Shown: positions 31,248 through 40,215, numbered from the stretch's first letter. The stretch is 64,000 nucleotides of DNA from Bradyrhizobium sp. 190 (GCF_023073415.1 NZ_JADPJL010000012.1:756501-820500); one strand, 5' to 3'. The notes: generated by a model from the letters alone, not told the origin. Program-made: numbers and translations.

Positions 31248-32741
31248 ATGGCCATCATGATGCCGGCTTCCGATCAGGCGGTCCTGGATCGCCGTGACGC
31301 CATCGTCACAGCCCTGCGTGCGATCGTGCCGGGTGAGGGCGTGATCGACAGCGCGGCCGAAATGCTGCCCTACGAGTCCGATGGCCTGATGGCGTACCGC
31401 CAGCCGCCGATGGTCGTGGTGCTGCCCGACACCACCGAGCAGGTCTCGCAGGTCCTGAAATACTGCTTCGAGCAGGGCATCAAGGTGGTGCCGCGCGGTT
31501 CCGGCACCTCGCTGTCCGGCGGCGCGCTGCCGCTGGCCGACGGCGTGCTGCTGGGGCTCGGCAAGTTCAAGCGCATCCGCGAGATCGATTTCGACAACCG
31601 CGTGGTGGTGACCGAGCCCGGCGTCACCAACCTCGCCATCAGCCAGGCGGTGGCGCATGCCGGATTTTACTATGCGCCCGATCCGTCGTCGCAGATCGCC
31701 TGCTCGATCGGCGGCAATGTCGCTGAGAATTCCGGCGGGGTGCATTGCCTGAAATACGGCATGACCACCAACAACGTGCTGGGCTGCGAGATCGTGCTGA
31801 TGTCCGGCGAGATCCTGCGCATCGGCGGCAAGGCCGCGGAGAACTCGGGCTACGACCTGATGGGCATCATAACCGGCTCCGAGGGGCTGCTCGGCGTCAT
31901 CACCGAAATCACGGTGCGGATCCTGCAGAAGCCGGAGACCGCCCGCGCCCTGATGGTCGGTTTCGCCGAGGTCGAGGCCGCCGGTGAGTGTGTGGCGCGG
32001 ATCATCGGCAATGGCATCATTCCGGGCGGCATGGAGATGATGGACAAGCCGGCGATCCACGCGGCGGAGGCGTTCGTTCATGCCGGCTATCCGCTCGATG
32101 TCGAGGCGCTTTTGATTATCGAACTCGATGGTCCCGCCGTCGAGGTCGATGAGCTGATCAAGCGCGTCGAAGCGATCGCACAGAGTTGCGGCTCGACGAC
32201 CTGCCAGATTTCGACGTCGGAGGCCGAGCGCAATTTGTTCTGGGCCGGTCGCAAGGCGGCATTCCCGGCGGTGGGCCGGATTTCGCCCGACTATCTCTGC
32301 ATGGACGGCACCATTCCGCGCGGCGCTCTGCCGAAGGCGCTCGCGCGAATCCGCGACCTCTCGGCCAAATACGATCTGCGCGTCGCCAACGTGTTCCACG
32401 CCGGTGACGGCAATCTACATCCTCTGATCCTCTACGATGCCAACCAGCCGGGTGAGATCGAGCGGGCAGAGGCCTTCGGCGCCGACATCCTGCGCTGCTG
32501 CGTCGAGCTTGGCGGCGTGCTCACCGGCGAACATGGCGTCGGCATCGAGAAGCGCGACCTGATGGGCGAGATGTTTTCGGAAGTAGACCTCAACCAGCAG
32601 CAGCGGCTGAAATGCGCCTTCGACGCGCAAGGCTTGCTCAATCCAGGAAAAGTGTTTCCGACCCTGCACCGCTGCGCCGAACTCGGCCGCATGCATGTGC
32701 ATGCCGGCAAGCTCGCGTTTCCGGATCTTCCGAGATTTTGA
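31248..32741 (+). CDS. glcD: Glycolate oxidase, FAD subunit GlcD
   Basis: 497 residues from the ATG at 31248 (MAIMMPASDQAVLDRRDAIV); the frame is open to 31203. The FAD-binding PCMH domain shows VVPRGSGTSLSGGALPLADG and the C-terminal domain FHAGDGNLHPLILYD plus TGEHGVGIEKRDLM, matching GlcD and D-lactate dehydrogenases. The complex oxidises glycolate to glyoxylate at the membrane, feeding electrons to quinone. It is the first gene of glcDEF; the 166-bp gap to glcE contains a repeat. Confidence 0.95.
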   Translation: MAIMMPASDQAVLDRRDAIVTALRAIVPGEGVIDSAAEMLPYESDGLMAYRQPPMVVVLPDTTEQVSQVLKYCFEQGIKVVPRGSGTSLSGGALPLADGVLLGLGKFKRIREIDFDNRVVVTEPGVTNLAISQAVAHAGFYYAPDPSSQIACSIGGNVAENSGGVHCLKYGMTTNNVLGCEIVLMSGEILRIGGKAAENSGYDLMGIITGSEGLLGVITEITVRILQKPETARALMVGFAEVEAAGECVARIIGNGIIPGGMEMMDKPAIHAAEAFVHAGYPLDVEALLIIELDGPAVEVDELIKRVEAIAQSCGSTTCQISTSEAERNLFWAGRKAAFPAVGRISPDYLCMDGTIPRGALPKALARIRDLSAKYDLRVANVFHAGDGNLHPLILYDANQPGEIERAEAFGADILRCCVELGGVLTGEHGVGIEKRDLMGEMFSEVDLNQQQRLKCAFDAQGLLNPGKVFPTLHRCAELGRMHVHAGKLAFPDLPRF

Positions 32742-32766
32742 TCATGGCCTTCGCCGATTTTTCAAT

Positions 32767-32885
32767 CGTCATACCCCGCGAAGGCGGGGTATCCCGTACG
32801 CCGCGTCGCCGATCTTTATCGCCGGCCGCTGCGATTACTGGATCGTCCGCCCCAGTGCGCAATTGCGCACGAGGCGGACGATGAC
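32767..32885. repeat. Intergenic repeat (CGTCAT...ATGAC) between glcD and glcE
   Basis: Begins CGTCATACCCCGCG-AAGG-CGGGGTAT and ends CTGGATCGTCCGCC ... GGCGGACGATGAC, enclosing GTGCGCAATTGCGCAC. The last ~50 bp are nearly identical to 50665-50714. The ATG at 32881, the longest glcE start, lies inside its terminal arm. Confidence 0.85.
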
Positions 32886-32907
32886 GGCAACGGGCAGGCG
32901 TAACGCC

Positions 32908-34146
32908 GTGGACACCCTAAAAGTACGAGACGCCAGGGACGTCGAAGAGGTGGTGCGCGCGGCGATCGCCAGCGACCAGCCCCTGGAGATCTTTGGCCAT
33001 GGGACCAAGCGCGCCATCGGCCATCCGATGGCGACCAATGCCGTGCTTGATGTGTCGGCGCTGAATGCCGTCTCCGCCTACGAGCCGAACGAGCTGATCA
33101 TCACGGTGCAGGCCGGCGCGCCGCTTGCCGACGTGCAGTCGCTGATCGATTCCAAGAACCAGCAATTCGCTTTCGAGCCAATGGACACTTCCGTGCTGCT
33201 GGGCGTGTCCGGCAACGGCACCATCGGCGGCATGATCGGCGCGGGGCTCGCCGGTCCCCGCCGCATCAAGGCCGGCGGTGCGCGCGATCACCTGCTCGGC
33301 GCGCATGCGGTGTCCGGCTTCGGCGACAGTTTCAAGACCGGCGGCCGGGTGGTGAAGAACGTCACCGGCTACGATCTCTGCAAGCTGCTGGCGGGGTCGT
33401 GGGGCACCCTGGCCGTGATGACGGAAGTCACCCTCAAGGTGATGCCTAGACCTGAGAGCGAGCGCACGCTGGTGCTAAGCGGGCTGGACGATGTGAGCGC
33501 AAACCGGGCGATGACCGCAGCACTTGGCTCGCCCTACGACGTCTCGGGCGCGGCACACCTGCCGAACTCGGCATTCCGGCCCGCGGCAGGTGAGCACGCG
33601 GGTTTTTCGGCGCAGGGGCGGGCGGCCACGCTGCTGCGGCTCGAAGGCATTGCCGCCTCGGTGGCGGATCGCGCCAATTCGCTGGTCAAGACGCTTGCGC
33701 CGTTCGGGTCGGTGGACATGCTGCAGGACGGTGTTTCGGCTGCCGCGTGGGGTGCCATCCGTGACGTCGAGCCCTTTGCCGCCAGCGGCGCGCTCGGCGC
33801 CTGGCCGGTGTGGCGGATCGTCTGTCCGCCGGCTTCCGGCGGTGCGCTCGGCCAGGCGCTGGCGCGCGACAGCGGGGGTGATGTGATCTACGACTGGGGC
33901 GGCGGCCTGATCTGGGCGGCATTGCCGCCCAAGCCGGATGCGCAGGCGGCCCTGGTGCGTCAGCGCGTCGAGGCTGCCGGCGGCCATGCGTCGCTGATCC
34001 GGGCGTCCGAAGAGACCAGGCGAAATGTCGACGTCTTCCATCCGCAGGCCGGCGGCCTCGCCGCGCTGAGCCAACGCGTGCGCCACAGCTTCGATCCCAA
34101 GATCGTCCTCAACCGCGGCCGGATGCTGCGCGGGACCGCGACATGA
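32908..34146 (+). CDS. glcE: Glycolate oxidase, FAD-binding subunit GlcE
   Basis: 412 residues from a GTG at 32908 giving MDTLKVRDARDVEEVV, which I remember as the usual GlcE start; the ATG at 32881 adds nine residues that come from the repeat. The FAD domain shows LEIFGHGTKRAIG, NELIITVQAGAPLADV and GTIGGMIGAGLAGPRR, followed by KTGGRVVKNVTGYDLCKLLAGSWGTL. GlcE is a subunit of membrane-associated glycolate oxidase. The stop overlaps glcF by 4 bases. Confidence 0.93.
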   Translation: MDTLKVRDARDVEEVVRAAIASDQPLEIFGHGTKRAIGHPMATNAVLDVSALNAVSAYEPNELIITVQAGAPLADVQSLIDSKNQQFAFEPMDTSVLLGVSGNGTIGGMIGAGLAGPRRIKAGGARDHLLGAHAVSGFGDSFKTGGRVVKNVTGYDLCKLLAGSWGTLAVMTEVTLKVMPRPESERTLVLSGLDDVSANRAMTAALGSPYDVSGAAHLPNSAFRPAAGEHAGFSAQGRAATLLRLEGIAASVADRANSLVKTLAPFGSVDMLQDGVSAAAWGAIRDVEPFAASGALGAWPVWRIVCPPASGGALGQALARDSGGDVIYDWGGGLIWAALPPKPDAQAALVRQRVEAAGGHASLIRASEETRRNVDVFHPQAGGLAALSQRVRHSFDPKIVLNRGRMLRGTAT

Positions 34147-35468
34147 AAACCGAATTCTCGCTCACTCAACTCGCCGATCCCGACATCGCCGAAGCCGACA
34201 AGATCCTGCGCGCCTGCGTGCATTGCGGCTTCTGCACCGCGACCTGTCCGACCTATGTGCTGCTCGGCGACGAGCTCGATAGCCCGCGCGGGCGCATCTA
34301 TTTGATCAAGGAGATGCTGGAAAAGGACCGCCCGCCGACCGCCGAGGTGGTCAAGCATATCGACCGCTGCCTCTCCTGCCTCGCCTGCATGACGACCTGT
34401 CCGTCGGGCGTGCACTACATGCACCTGGTCGATCAGGCGCGGGTCCGGATCGAACGGGACTATTCGAGGCCGCTCACCGAGCGGGCCTTGCGCGCGGTGC
34501 TGGCGCTGGTGCTGCCGCGGCCAAAGCTGTTTCGCGCCAGCATGATCATGGCGCGGCTCGCCCGGCCGTTTGCGGCCCTGCTGCCGGCGCCGAAAGCGGC
34601 GGCGACACCCGGTCTGTTGCGGCGGATCAAGGCGATGCTGGCACTCGCGCCGAAGGGCCTTCCGGCGCCAGGACCCTCGGGCGGCAGCGTGTTTGCGGCC
34701 ACGGGCGAGCGGCGCGGGCGGGTCGCGCTGCTGCAGGGCTGCGCCCAGCAGGTGCTGGCGCCGCGCATCAACCAGGCCGCCATCAACCTGCTGACGCGCC
34801 ACGGCATCGAGGTCGTCCTGGTCAGGGACGAGCAATGCTGCGGCGCGCTCACCCACCACCTCGGGCAGGACGGCGACGCGCTGGCGCGGGCGCGCGCCAA
34901 CATCACGGTGTGGAAAAAGGAGGCGGAACAACGCGGCCTCGACGCCATCCTGGTCACGGCATCGGGCTGCGGCACGGTCATCAAGGACTATGGTTTCATG
35001 CTGCGTGAGGATCGCGATTTCGCTAGCCCCGCAGCACAAATCTCCGCGCTGGCAAAGGATATCACGGAGTTTCTCGGCGGCATTGAACTCGCGCCAACGA
35101 CGCAAAAAGGCGACATCACCGTCGCTTATCACTCGGCTTGTTCGCTACAACACGGCCAGAAAATCACAGGCCTTCCGAAAGAATTGCTTTCCAAGAATGG
35201 ATTCGTGGTGAAAGATGTGCCCGAGAGCCATTTGTGTTGCGGTTCGGCGGGGACCTACAACATTCTCCAGCCTGACATTGCGAGCAGGTTGCGCGATCGA
35301 AAGGTCGCCAACATTGCGACAGTCAAACCGGACATGATCGCTGCAGGCAATATTGGATGCATGGTTCAGATTGCCGGCGGTACGTCAGTTCCTGTGGTGC
35401 ACACGATTGAGCTTCTCGATTGGGCGACAGGAGGTCCAAAGCCTGGATCGATCCCAGGACTGAATTGA
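34143..35468 (+). CDS. glcF: Glycolate oxidase, iron-sulfur subunit GlcF
   Basis: 441 residues. Two [4Fe-4S] motifs: CVHCGFCTATCP (Cys25-Cys35) and CLSCLACMTTCP (Cys76-Cys86). Two C-terminal CCG domains are visible (VLLQGCAQQVL...EQCCGALTHHLGQ and VAYHSACSLQHGQ...ESHLCCGSAGTYN). It passes electrons from GlcDE to the quinone pool. ATGA overlap with glcE supports one transcript. The sequence after about 35040 is A/T richer than the first part, which may be nothing more than local variation. Confidence 0.95.
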   Translation: MKTEFSLTQLADPDIAEADKILRACVHCGFCTATCPTYVLLGDELDSPRGRIYLIKEMLEKDRPPTAEVVKHIDRCLSCLACMTTCPSGVHYMHLVDQARVRIERDYSRPLTERALRAVLALVLPRPKLFRASMIMARLARPFAALLPAPKAAATPGLLRRIKAMLALAPKGLPAPGPSGGSVFAATGERRGRVALLQGCAQQVLAPRINQAAINLLTRHGIEVVLVRDEQCCGALTHHLGQDGDALARARANITVWKKEAEQRGLDAILVTASGCGTVIKDYGFMLREDRDFASPAAQISALAKDITEFLGGIELAPTTQKGDITVAYHSACSLQHGQKITGLPKELLSKNGFVVKDVPESHLCCGSAGTYNILQPDIASRLRDRKVANIATVKPDMIAAGNIGCMVQIAGGTSVPVVHTIELLDWATGGPKPGSIPGLN

Positions 35469-35482
35469 TCGATCGGCCTACG

Positions 35483-35640
35483 GGCATGATCCGGAACGTC
35501 TGCCCCGCGTGTGGATGGCGGGATCGGCATCCGGTTTCCTCGGGACAGACGCAAGGCGTTTGCCCGGAGATCGCGCCCGGACAAGGGATGGAGCGGGAGG
35601 GCACTTCGAAGAAGTGTCGTCCCGATCTGGCCCACGGACT
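35483..35640. repeat. Degenerate intergenic repeat starting GGGCATGATCCGGAACG
   Basis: The opening GGCATGATCCGGAA matches the short palindromic repeat at 27925 and 29947. The rest (GCGGGAGGGCACTTCGAAGAAGTGTCGTCCCGATC, about 35595-35630) has its own CACTTC-GAA-GAAGTG hairpin. It fills the gap between glcF and the H1-like gene. Low similarity makes the assignment tentative. Confidence 0.45.
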
Positions 35641-35686
35641 ATTCGAAGCGCTCGACGGACATGGACAGCGACAACAGGAGGACCAG

Positions 35687-36064
35687 ATGGCGAAGGCGAA
35701 GAAGAGCAAGAAGGGCAAGAAGGCTAAAAAGGCCAAGAAGGCCGTAGTGGCGAAGAAGAAGTCCGCAAAGAAGGCGTCGAAGAAGGCCGCGAAGAAGTCG
35801 GCGAAAAAGGCTGCGAAGGGCGCAAAGAAATCCGCCAAGAAGGCCGCCAAGAAGTCAAAGGCCGCCGCGCCGAAGAAAGCTGCAAAGAAGAGCGCGGCGA
35901 AGAAAAAGAAGGCGGCTGCCAAGCCCGCCGCTCCCAAGGCGGAGCCCGCGATGACGACGCCCGAGCCGGAACCCGCGCCCGCACCGGCGCCGAGCTGGGC
36001 TACCCCGGAGCCGTCCGCACCCTCATGGGGGTCGGGCTCGTCCAACGGCGGCGACCACAACTAG
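35687..36064 (+). CDS. Lys/Ala-rich histone H1-like protein
   Basis: 125 residues from the ATG at 35687, preceded by ACAGGAGGACC. The first ~85 residues are tandem KKA/KKS/AKK units such as SAKKASKKAAKKSAKKAAKG, resembling histone H1 tails, AlgP and HctB-like proteins that bind DNA or polyphosphate. The tail is Pro/Glu/Trp-rich (TTPEPEPAPAPAPSWATPEP) and ends SGSSNGGDHN. A longer frame to 35420 runs through the glcF end and the repeat and is rejected. Nucleoid association is inferred from composition. A strong terminator follows. Confidence 0.8.
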   Translation: MAKAKKSKKGKKAKKAKKAVVAKKKSAKKASKKAAKKSAKKAAKGAKKSAKKAAKKSKAAAPKKAAKKSAAKKKKAAAKPAAPKAEPAMTTPEPEPAPAPAPSWATPEPSAPSWGSGSSNGGDHN

Positions 36065-36093
36065 ACAGTCGACTGCCGGAAACAATTTTTCGG

Positions 36094-36126
36094 AAAGGCC
36101 GCAGCGTCCACCGCTGCGGCCTTTTT
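36094..36126 (+). terminator. Rho-independent terminator of the H1-like gene
   Basis: Perfect stem AAAGGCCGCAGCG / CGCTGCGGCCTTT with a TCCAC loop followed by TTTTT. 29 bases after the stop codon. Confidence 0.9.
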
Positions 36127-36480
36127 CGTGCGAGCTGTCCTGAGTTCGTGAAGGCTGCCCGAGGTGACCGGAGCCGTGTTTTCACGGGGAGGTTGATTCG
36201 CAAAAGGGCGTCTTCCGGCTGTTGCTTCTTCCGGCTCCAGATGCCGTTCGGTGGCAACGAAAACCCCTGGAATTGTTGTGAGAATGCAACACACGCGCAG
36301 AACATTTATCGAAACCGCACGAACGCCTAAAAAGGCGGCACATGCTTGCCTTTTTTGCTTCACGATCGTGACGCCGCAGACCACTGTGTGACCACGTTAA
36401 GACATTTGGCCGCAGTCGGTTATCGCATGCCCTTGGGGGGCGCCGGAACAGGGCTGTTTTATCTGGTGATGGGGATCGTC
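36127..36480. other. Leader/promoter region upstream of the porin gene
   Basis: 354 bp with no convincing gene. It contains a terminator-like hairpin at 36329-36356 (listed separately). An open frame joining the porin from 36346 shows no signal features before its internal Met at 36481. The region is more A/T rich than its surroundings. Confidence 0.5.
36329..36356 (+). terminator. Terminator- or attenuator-like hairpin in the porin leader
   Basis: AAAAAGGC (36329-36336) pairs with GCCTTTTT (36348-36355) around an 11-base loop and is followed by T residues. It lies 125 bases before the porin start and ~200 bases after the H1-like terminator, so it may act on the porin transcript itself. Confidence 0.5.
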
Positions 36481-37494
36481 ATGAAGAAAGTGGCTTTGTT
36501 AGCAACGGCGCTGGCAATGGTATCGAGTTCGGCTCTCGCTGCGGATATGCGGGTGAAGGCCGTCAAGGCGCCGCCGCCGGTAGCATTCGATCCCTGGGAT
36601 ATCGCCTTCGGCGCCGGGATCACCAACGATTACATCTTCCGCGGCATCACCCAGTCCAATCACAAGCCCTCGGTCAACGTCTATTTCGAACCGCGCTACA
36701 ACGTCACCAAGGACTTCCAGCTCTATGTCGGTCTGGGCGGCGCGAGCATCTCGTTCCCCAACCGTGCCGCGGCTGAAGTCGACGTTTACGGCGGCGCCCG
36801 CTACACGCTCGGCGCCTTCGCGTTCGACGTCGGCGCTTGGGGCTACATCTATCCGGGTGGAACCTGCCAATACGGTGGCGGCGCTACCACCGATTTCGCC
36901 GGCGTTCCGCTCAGCGCCGAATGCCAGGCGAACACTCTGCTCAATCTCAACGTTCTCAAGAAGGACGTCAGCTTCTTCGAAGTCTATGGCAAGGTGAACT
37001 ACACCTTCAACGACAACTTCTCGATGGGCGGCAACGTTTATTATACGCCGAGCTTCCTCAACAGCGGCGCCGAAGGCACCTATGCCTCGATCGTCGGCAA
37101 GGCGATTGCGCCGAGCACCTGGTTCGGCGCCAGCGGCATCGGCATGTATGTGTCGGGTGAGTTCGGCCGTCAGTGGCTGGGCACGTCGGACTCGTTCTAC
37201 GGGACGGCACTCTTCCCCAACGGCATCAACTACGCCGACTACAACACCTGGAACGTCGGCATCGGCTTCACCTACAAGGTGTTCACGCTGGACTTCCGTT
37301 ACTCCGACACCAACCTGTCGAAGGGCGATTGCAACGCTTTCACCAGCGACTTCTCGGCCCGCGGCAACCTCACGGTATCGTCGGGTACCTTCGTGACCCC
37401 GATCAATCCGTCGGGCGTGGGTTCGAACTGGTGCGGCGCGGCCGGTATCGTCAGGCTGTCGGCCGACCTGACCGCGATGACCAACCTGAAGTAA
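36481..37494 (+). CDS. TorF-family putative porin
   Basis: 337 residues from the ATG at 36481, the start of a clear signal peptide (MKKVALLATALAMVSSSALAADM). The outer-membrane beta-barrel shows alternating strands with Gly/aromatic residues, the TorF family opening DIAFGAGITNDYIFRGITQSNHKPSV, NTWNVGIGFTYKVFTLDFRYSDTNLSKGDC, and several cysteines (TCQYGG, AECQA, GDCNAF, NWCGAAG). It ends RLSADLTAMTNLK, without the usual terminal Phe. A strong terminator follows. Substrate unknown. Confidence 0.9.
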   Translation: MKKVALLATALAMVSSSALAADMRVKAVKAPPPVAFDPWDIAFGAGITNDYIFRGITQSNHKPSVNVYFEPRYNVTKDFQLYVGLGGASISFPNRAAAEVDVYGGARYTLGAFAFDVGAWGYIYPGGTCQYGGGATTDFAGVPLSAECQANTLLNLNVLKKDVSFFEVYGKVNYTFNDNFSMGGNVYYTPSFLNSGAEGTYASIVGKAIAPSTWFGASGIGMYVSGEFGRQWLGTSDSFYGTALFPNGINYADYNTWNVGIGFTYKVFTLDFRYSDTNLSKGDCNAFTSDFSARGNLTVSSGTFVTPINPSGVGSNWCGAAGIVRLSADLTAMTNLK

Positions 37495-37515
37495 GATATT
37501 TTAGTCGAAGACGAG

Positions 37516-37545
37516 GGGGCGGCAGAGCGATCTGCCGCCCCTTTT
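37516..37545 (+). terminator. Rho-independent terminator of the porin gene
   Basis: Perfect 11-bp stem GGGGCGGCAGA-GCGA-TCTGCCGCCCC followed by TTTTC. Located 22 bases after the porin stop. Confidence 0.9.
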
Positions 37546-37561
37546 CTTTTGGGTGGAGCAG

Positions 37562-38074
37562 ATGAGACGGGACTGGCGGCGCGGGCTGCGGAAAGCGATC
37601 TCCCGCAACGATCACCGCAGCGTCGTGGCGGGCGCGGTCGCGGGCCTCGGCGGCGCGATTGCCATCGGCGCCATGGAGCTGTTCTCGTTCGCCGCGCATT
37701 ATCCGCTTGCGGCGATTCCGTTCGCCACCTCGATCGTGCTGGTGATCGGATCGCCGGATGTGGAGCCGGCGCAGCCGCGCGCCCTGGTCGGCGGTCATCT
37801 GGTATCGGCGCTGGTCGGCCTTGCCGTGCTGAAGCTGACCGGGCCGCAAGCCTGGGCCGCGGCCGCCGCCGTCGGCCTTTCCATTCTGGCGATGTACGTG
37901 ACCGGGACCTTTCACCCGCCGGCGGGCATCAACCCGCTGCTGGTGGTATCGGGCAATCTGCCATCGACGTTCCTGCTGGCGCCGGTGCTGGCCGGCGCGG
38001 TGCTTTTGACCGCGTTCTGCTACGTCTGGCACCGCGGGGTGCGCCGACAGCCATGGCCGCGGCGCTGGCTTTGA
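37562..38074 (+). CDS. HPP family integral membrane protein
   Basis: 170 residues from ATG at 37562, with GGTGGAG just upstream; a GTG at 37553 is the alternative. Four to five membrane helices and the family motif TFHPPAGINPLLVVSG are visible, after MELFSFAAHYPLAAIPFATSIVLVIGSP. HPP proteins have been linked to nitrite transport in chloroplasts and cyanobacteria, but most bacterial members are uncharacterised. It may read through from the porin transcript despite the terminator. Confidence 0.88.
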   Translation: MRRDWRRGLRKAISRNDHRSVVAGAVAGLGGAIAIGAMELFSFAAHYPLAAIPFATSIVLVIGSPDVEPAQPRALVGGHLVSALVGLAVLKLTGPQAWAAAAAVGLSILAMYVTGTFHPPAGINPLLVVSGNLPSTFLLAPVLAGAVLLTAFCYVWHRGVRRQPWPRRWL

Positions 38075-38081
38075 GAAGGAG

Positions 38082-38170
38082 CGTAGCCCGGATGGAGCGA
38101 AGCGAAATCCGGGATCAGGTCGCAAGCGGATGGAGCGGCCCCGGATTGCGCTTCGCTCCATCCGGGCTAC
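38082..38170. repeat. Palindromic repeat (GTAGCCCGGATGGAGCGAAG type)
   Basis: GTAGCCCGGATGGAGCGAAG at one end and CGCTTCGCTCCATCCGGGCTAC at the other form a near-perfect inverted repeat, with CGAAATCCGGG/CCCGGATTGCG inside. It sits between the convergent HPP and ABC transporter genes, ending 5 bases before the ABC stop. Confidence 0.85.
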
Positions 38171-38174
38171 ACGC

Positions 38175-39920
38175 TCACGACGCAGCGGCGCTCTTTCCCT
38201 TCTGCAGCACAAACCGGTCCCCGTCACGCGTGAGTGCGACGTTGCGCTGATGGAAGGCATCGAGCGTCGAGCGGTGTCCGATCGAGACGATAGTGGTTGC
38301 CGGCAATTTTTCCTCGAGCAGACGATACATGGCCTTCTCCGAAGGTTCATCCAGCGACGCGGTGGCCTCATCGAGGAACAGGTATTGTGGCGCGTGCAAC
38401 AGCGCGCGCGCGATTCCAAGCCGCTGCTGTTCGCCGAGCGACAGCGTTCGATTCCAGTGCCCGTGTTGGTCGGGCCGCGAGGCAAGCTTGGGCAACCCCA
38501 CCGCTTGAAGCGTGTCGGCGATTTGCTTGGCCGTAAACGCACCCTCTTTGGCGGGGTATTCGACCGCCCCTTGTAGCGATCCGACCGGGAAATACGGGCG
38601 CTGCGGCAACATCATCAACGTTGCACCCGCGGGGACGGCGATGGAGCCGCCGCCGAATGACCAGATGCCGGCGATCGCGCGGAACAGCGTCGATTTGCCG
38701 GAGCCCGAGGGGCCTGTCATCAGCGTGCGCTCGCCTTTGCGGAAGCTGAACCTGTCTGCGTTCACCAGCGGCGTTCCGTTGGGCAGTCGCAGCACCAGAT
38801 CCTTCAGGCTGATTGCGCCATCGCCCTGCGTCGCGGTGACGTGAATCCGATCGCTGCGAGTTGCGAGTTCTCTTGCCGCTACGATCCCAGCCTCGAACCC
38901 GTCGAGACGGTTCACCACGGCCTGCCACTCCGCCAATTGACGATAGATGGTGATGAAGAACGAAAGCGCGCCCTGCACGTTCGAAAACGCCGATGCGGTC
39001 TGCATCATGCCGCCGAGCTGGATCTTCTCCGCAAAGTAGGCCGGCGCGACCAGCACATAGGGAAAGATCACCGAAGCCTGATTATAGCTGGCGGTGAACG
39101 CCGTTATCTTCTTGGTCCGGTTCATGATGGCGAGCCAGTTTTCGACCACGCGTCCGAAGCGAACCAGAAGGCGCTCGCGCTCGGCCTGCTCGCCCTGCAA
39201 TAGCGCGATCTGTTCGGAGTTTTCCCGCACGCGCACCAGGTTGAAGCGAAAATCCGCTTCATATTGCTGTTGCCGGAAATCGATGCCGACCAGCGGCCAG
39301 CCGATCAGATGGGTCAGGATGGTGCCGAGCACCGAATAGATCAACGCGCCCCATACGAGGTAGCCGGGAATTGCATATTCCTGGCCGAACAGGTGCAGCG
39401 GTGCGGCGTTCGAAAGGCCCCACAGGATCGCGACAAAGGACGCTATCGTGACGATCGAGCTCAGCAAGCCGACGCCGATGTTGAGCGTGCGATCGACGAA
39501 CAGCTTGACGTCGTCGGTCATGCGCTGGTCGGGGTTGTCGGCGGCGTCGCCCTGAAGCTGCATCCGGTAGTGGTTGGCCTGATGCAGCCAGTCACCGAGA
39601 TAGTGCGCGGTCATCCAGCGCCGCCAGCGGATCTGCAGCCATTGATTGAGGTAGAGCTGGTAGACCGCCAGCACGATAAAGATGGTCGCAAGGACACTGA
39701 AATAGATGATCTCGCTGACGAACGTGTCCCAGTTTCGTTCCTGCAGCGCGTTGTAGAAACGCATGTTCCACTGATTGATCAGGACGTTGATGCCGACGAT
39801 CGCAAGCTCAATGGCGATCACGGCGGCTAGCAGCGCGCGGCCGGCCCATTTGTCCTCGGAGCGGAAGTAGGGGACGGAGATGCGCCACACCGTGGCGAGC
39901 GTCGGGCGGATGTTTTTCAC
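38175..39920 (-). CDS. BacA/SbmA-like ABC transporter (permease-ATPase fusion, BclA/YddA type)
   Basis: 581 residues. The N-terminal ~330 residues are the SbmA/BacA-type membrane domain (SVPYFRSEDKWAGRALLAAV, NQWNMRFYNALQERNWDTF, FRFNLVRVRENSEQIALLQGE). The C-terminal ATPase has Walker A TGPSGSGKSTLF, signature LSLGEQQRLGIARAL, and Walker B YLFLDEATASLDE. Fused relatives import peptides: BclA of Bradyrhizobium takes up plant NCR peptides in nodules, and the mycobacterial Rv1819c takes up cobalamin and peptides. All ATPase motifs are intact. Its role here (peptide import and stress tolerance) is inferred. Confidence 0.9.
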   Translation of the reverse strand: MKNIRPTLATVWRISVPYFRSEDKWAGRALLAAVIAIELAIVGINVLINQWNMRFYNALQERNWDTFVSEIIYFSVLATIFIVLAVYQLYLNQWLQIRWRRWMTAHYLGDWLHQANHYRMQLQGDAADNPDQRMTDDVKLFVDRTLNIGVGLLSSIVTIASFVAILWGLSNAAPLHLFGQEYAIPGYLVWGALIYSVLGTILTHLIGWPLVGIDFRQQQYEADFRFNLVRVRENSEQIALLQGEQAERERLLVRFGRVVENWLAIMNRTKKITAFTASYNQASVIFPYVLVAPAYFAEKIQLGGMMQTASAFSNVQGALSFFITIYRQLAEWQAVVNRLDGFEAGIVAARELATRSDRIHVTATQGDGAISLKDLVLRLPNGTPLVNADRFSFRKGERTLMTGPSGSGKSTLFRAIAGIWSFGGGSIAVPAGATLMMLPQRPYFPVGSLQGAVEYPAKEGAFTAKQIADTLQAVGLPKLASRPDQHGHWNRTLSLGEQQRLGIARALLHAPQYLFLDEATASLDEPSEKAMYRLLEEKLPATTIVSIGHRSTLDAFHQRNVALTRDGDRFVLQKGKSAAAS

Positions 39921-40215
39921 AGATTACCGGCTCCGGGGAATCGGGCGTAACGCCCTGAAAGAGTGGAGGAATTAGGTTCTACTACTAAGGTTATGGAATT
40001 GGCTGCCTGCGGCGGCTTGTCGCAGCCCCCGGCTAGACCCTAGCATGGCTCTGACGGCGAGGGGCGGCGGCCATCGAACTTCGCGAGGTTGTGAGCGTTG
40101 GCGGTGCCAAGGCGGCTCAACCCCGCTTTTCCACGGTTGTTCCCGCGAATCGCTCAACTCGTGCCCGGCCATCCACGCTGGCGGGTGCGCCAATAACAAT
40201 GTGGGAGAACCGCAA

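Noticed and set aside
31179..32399. 406-codon minus-strand frame
   Set aside because: Antisense to glcD; composition typical of high-GC shadow frames.
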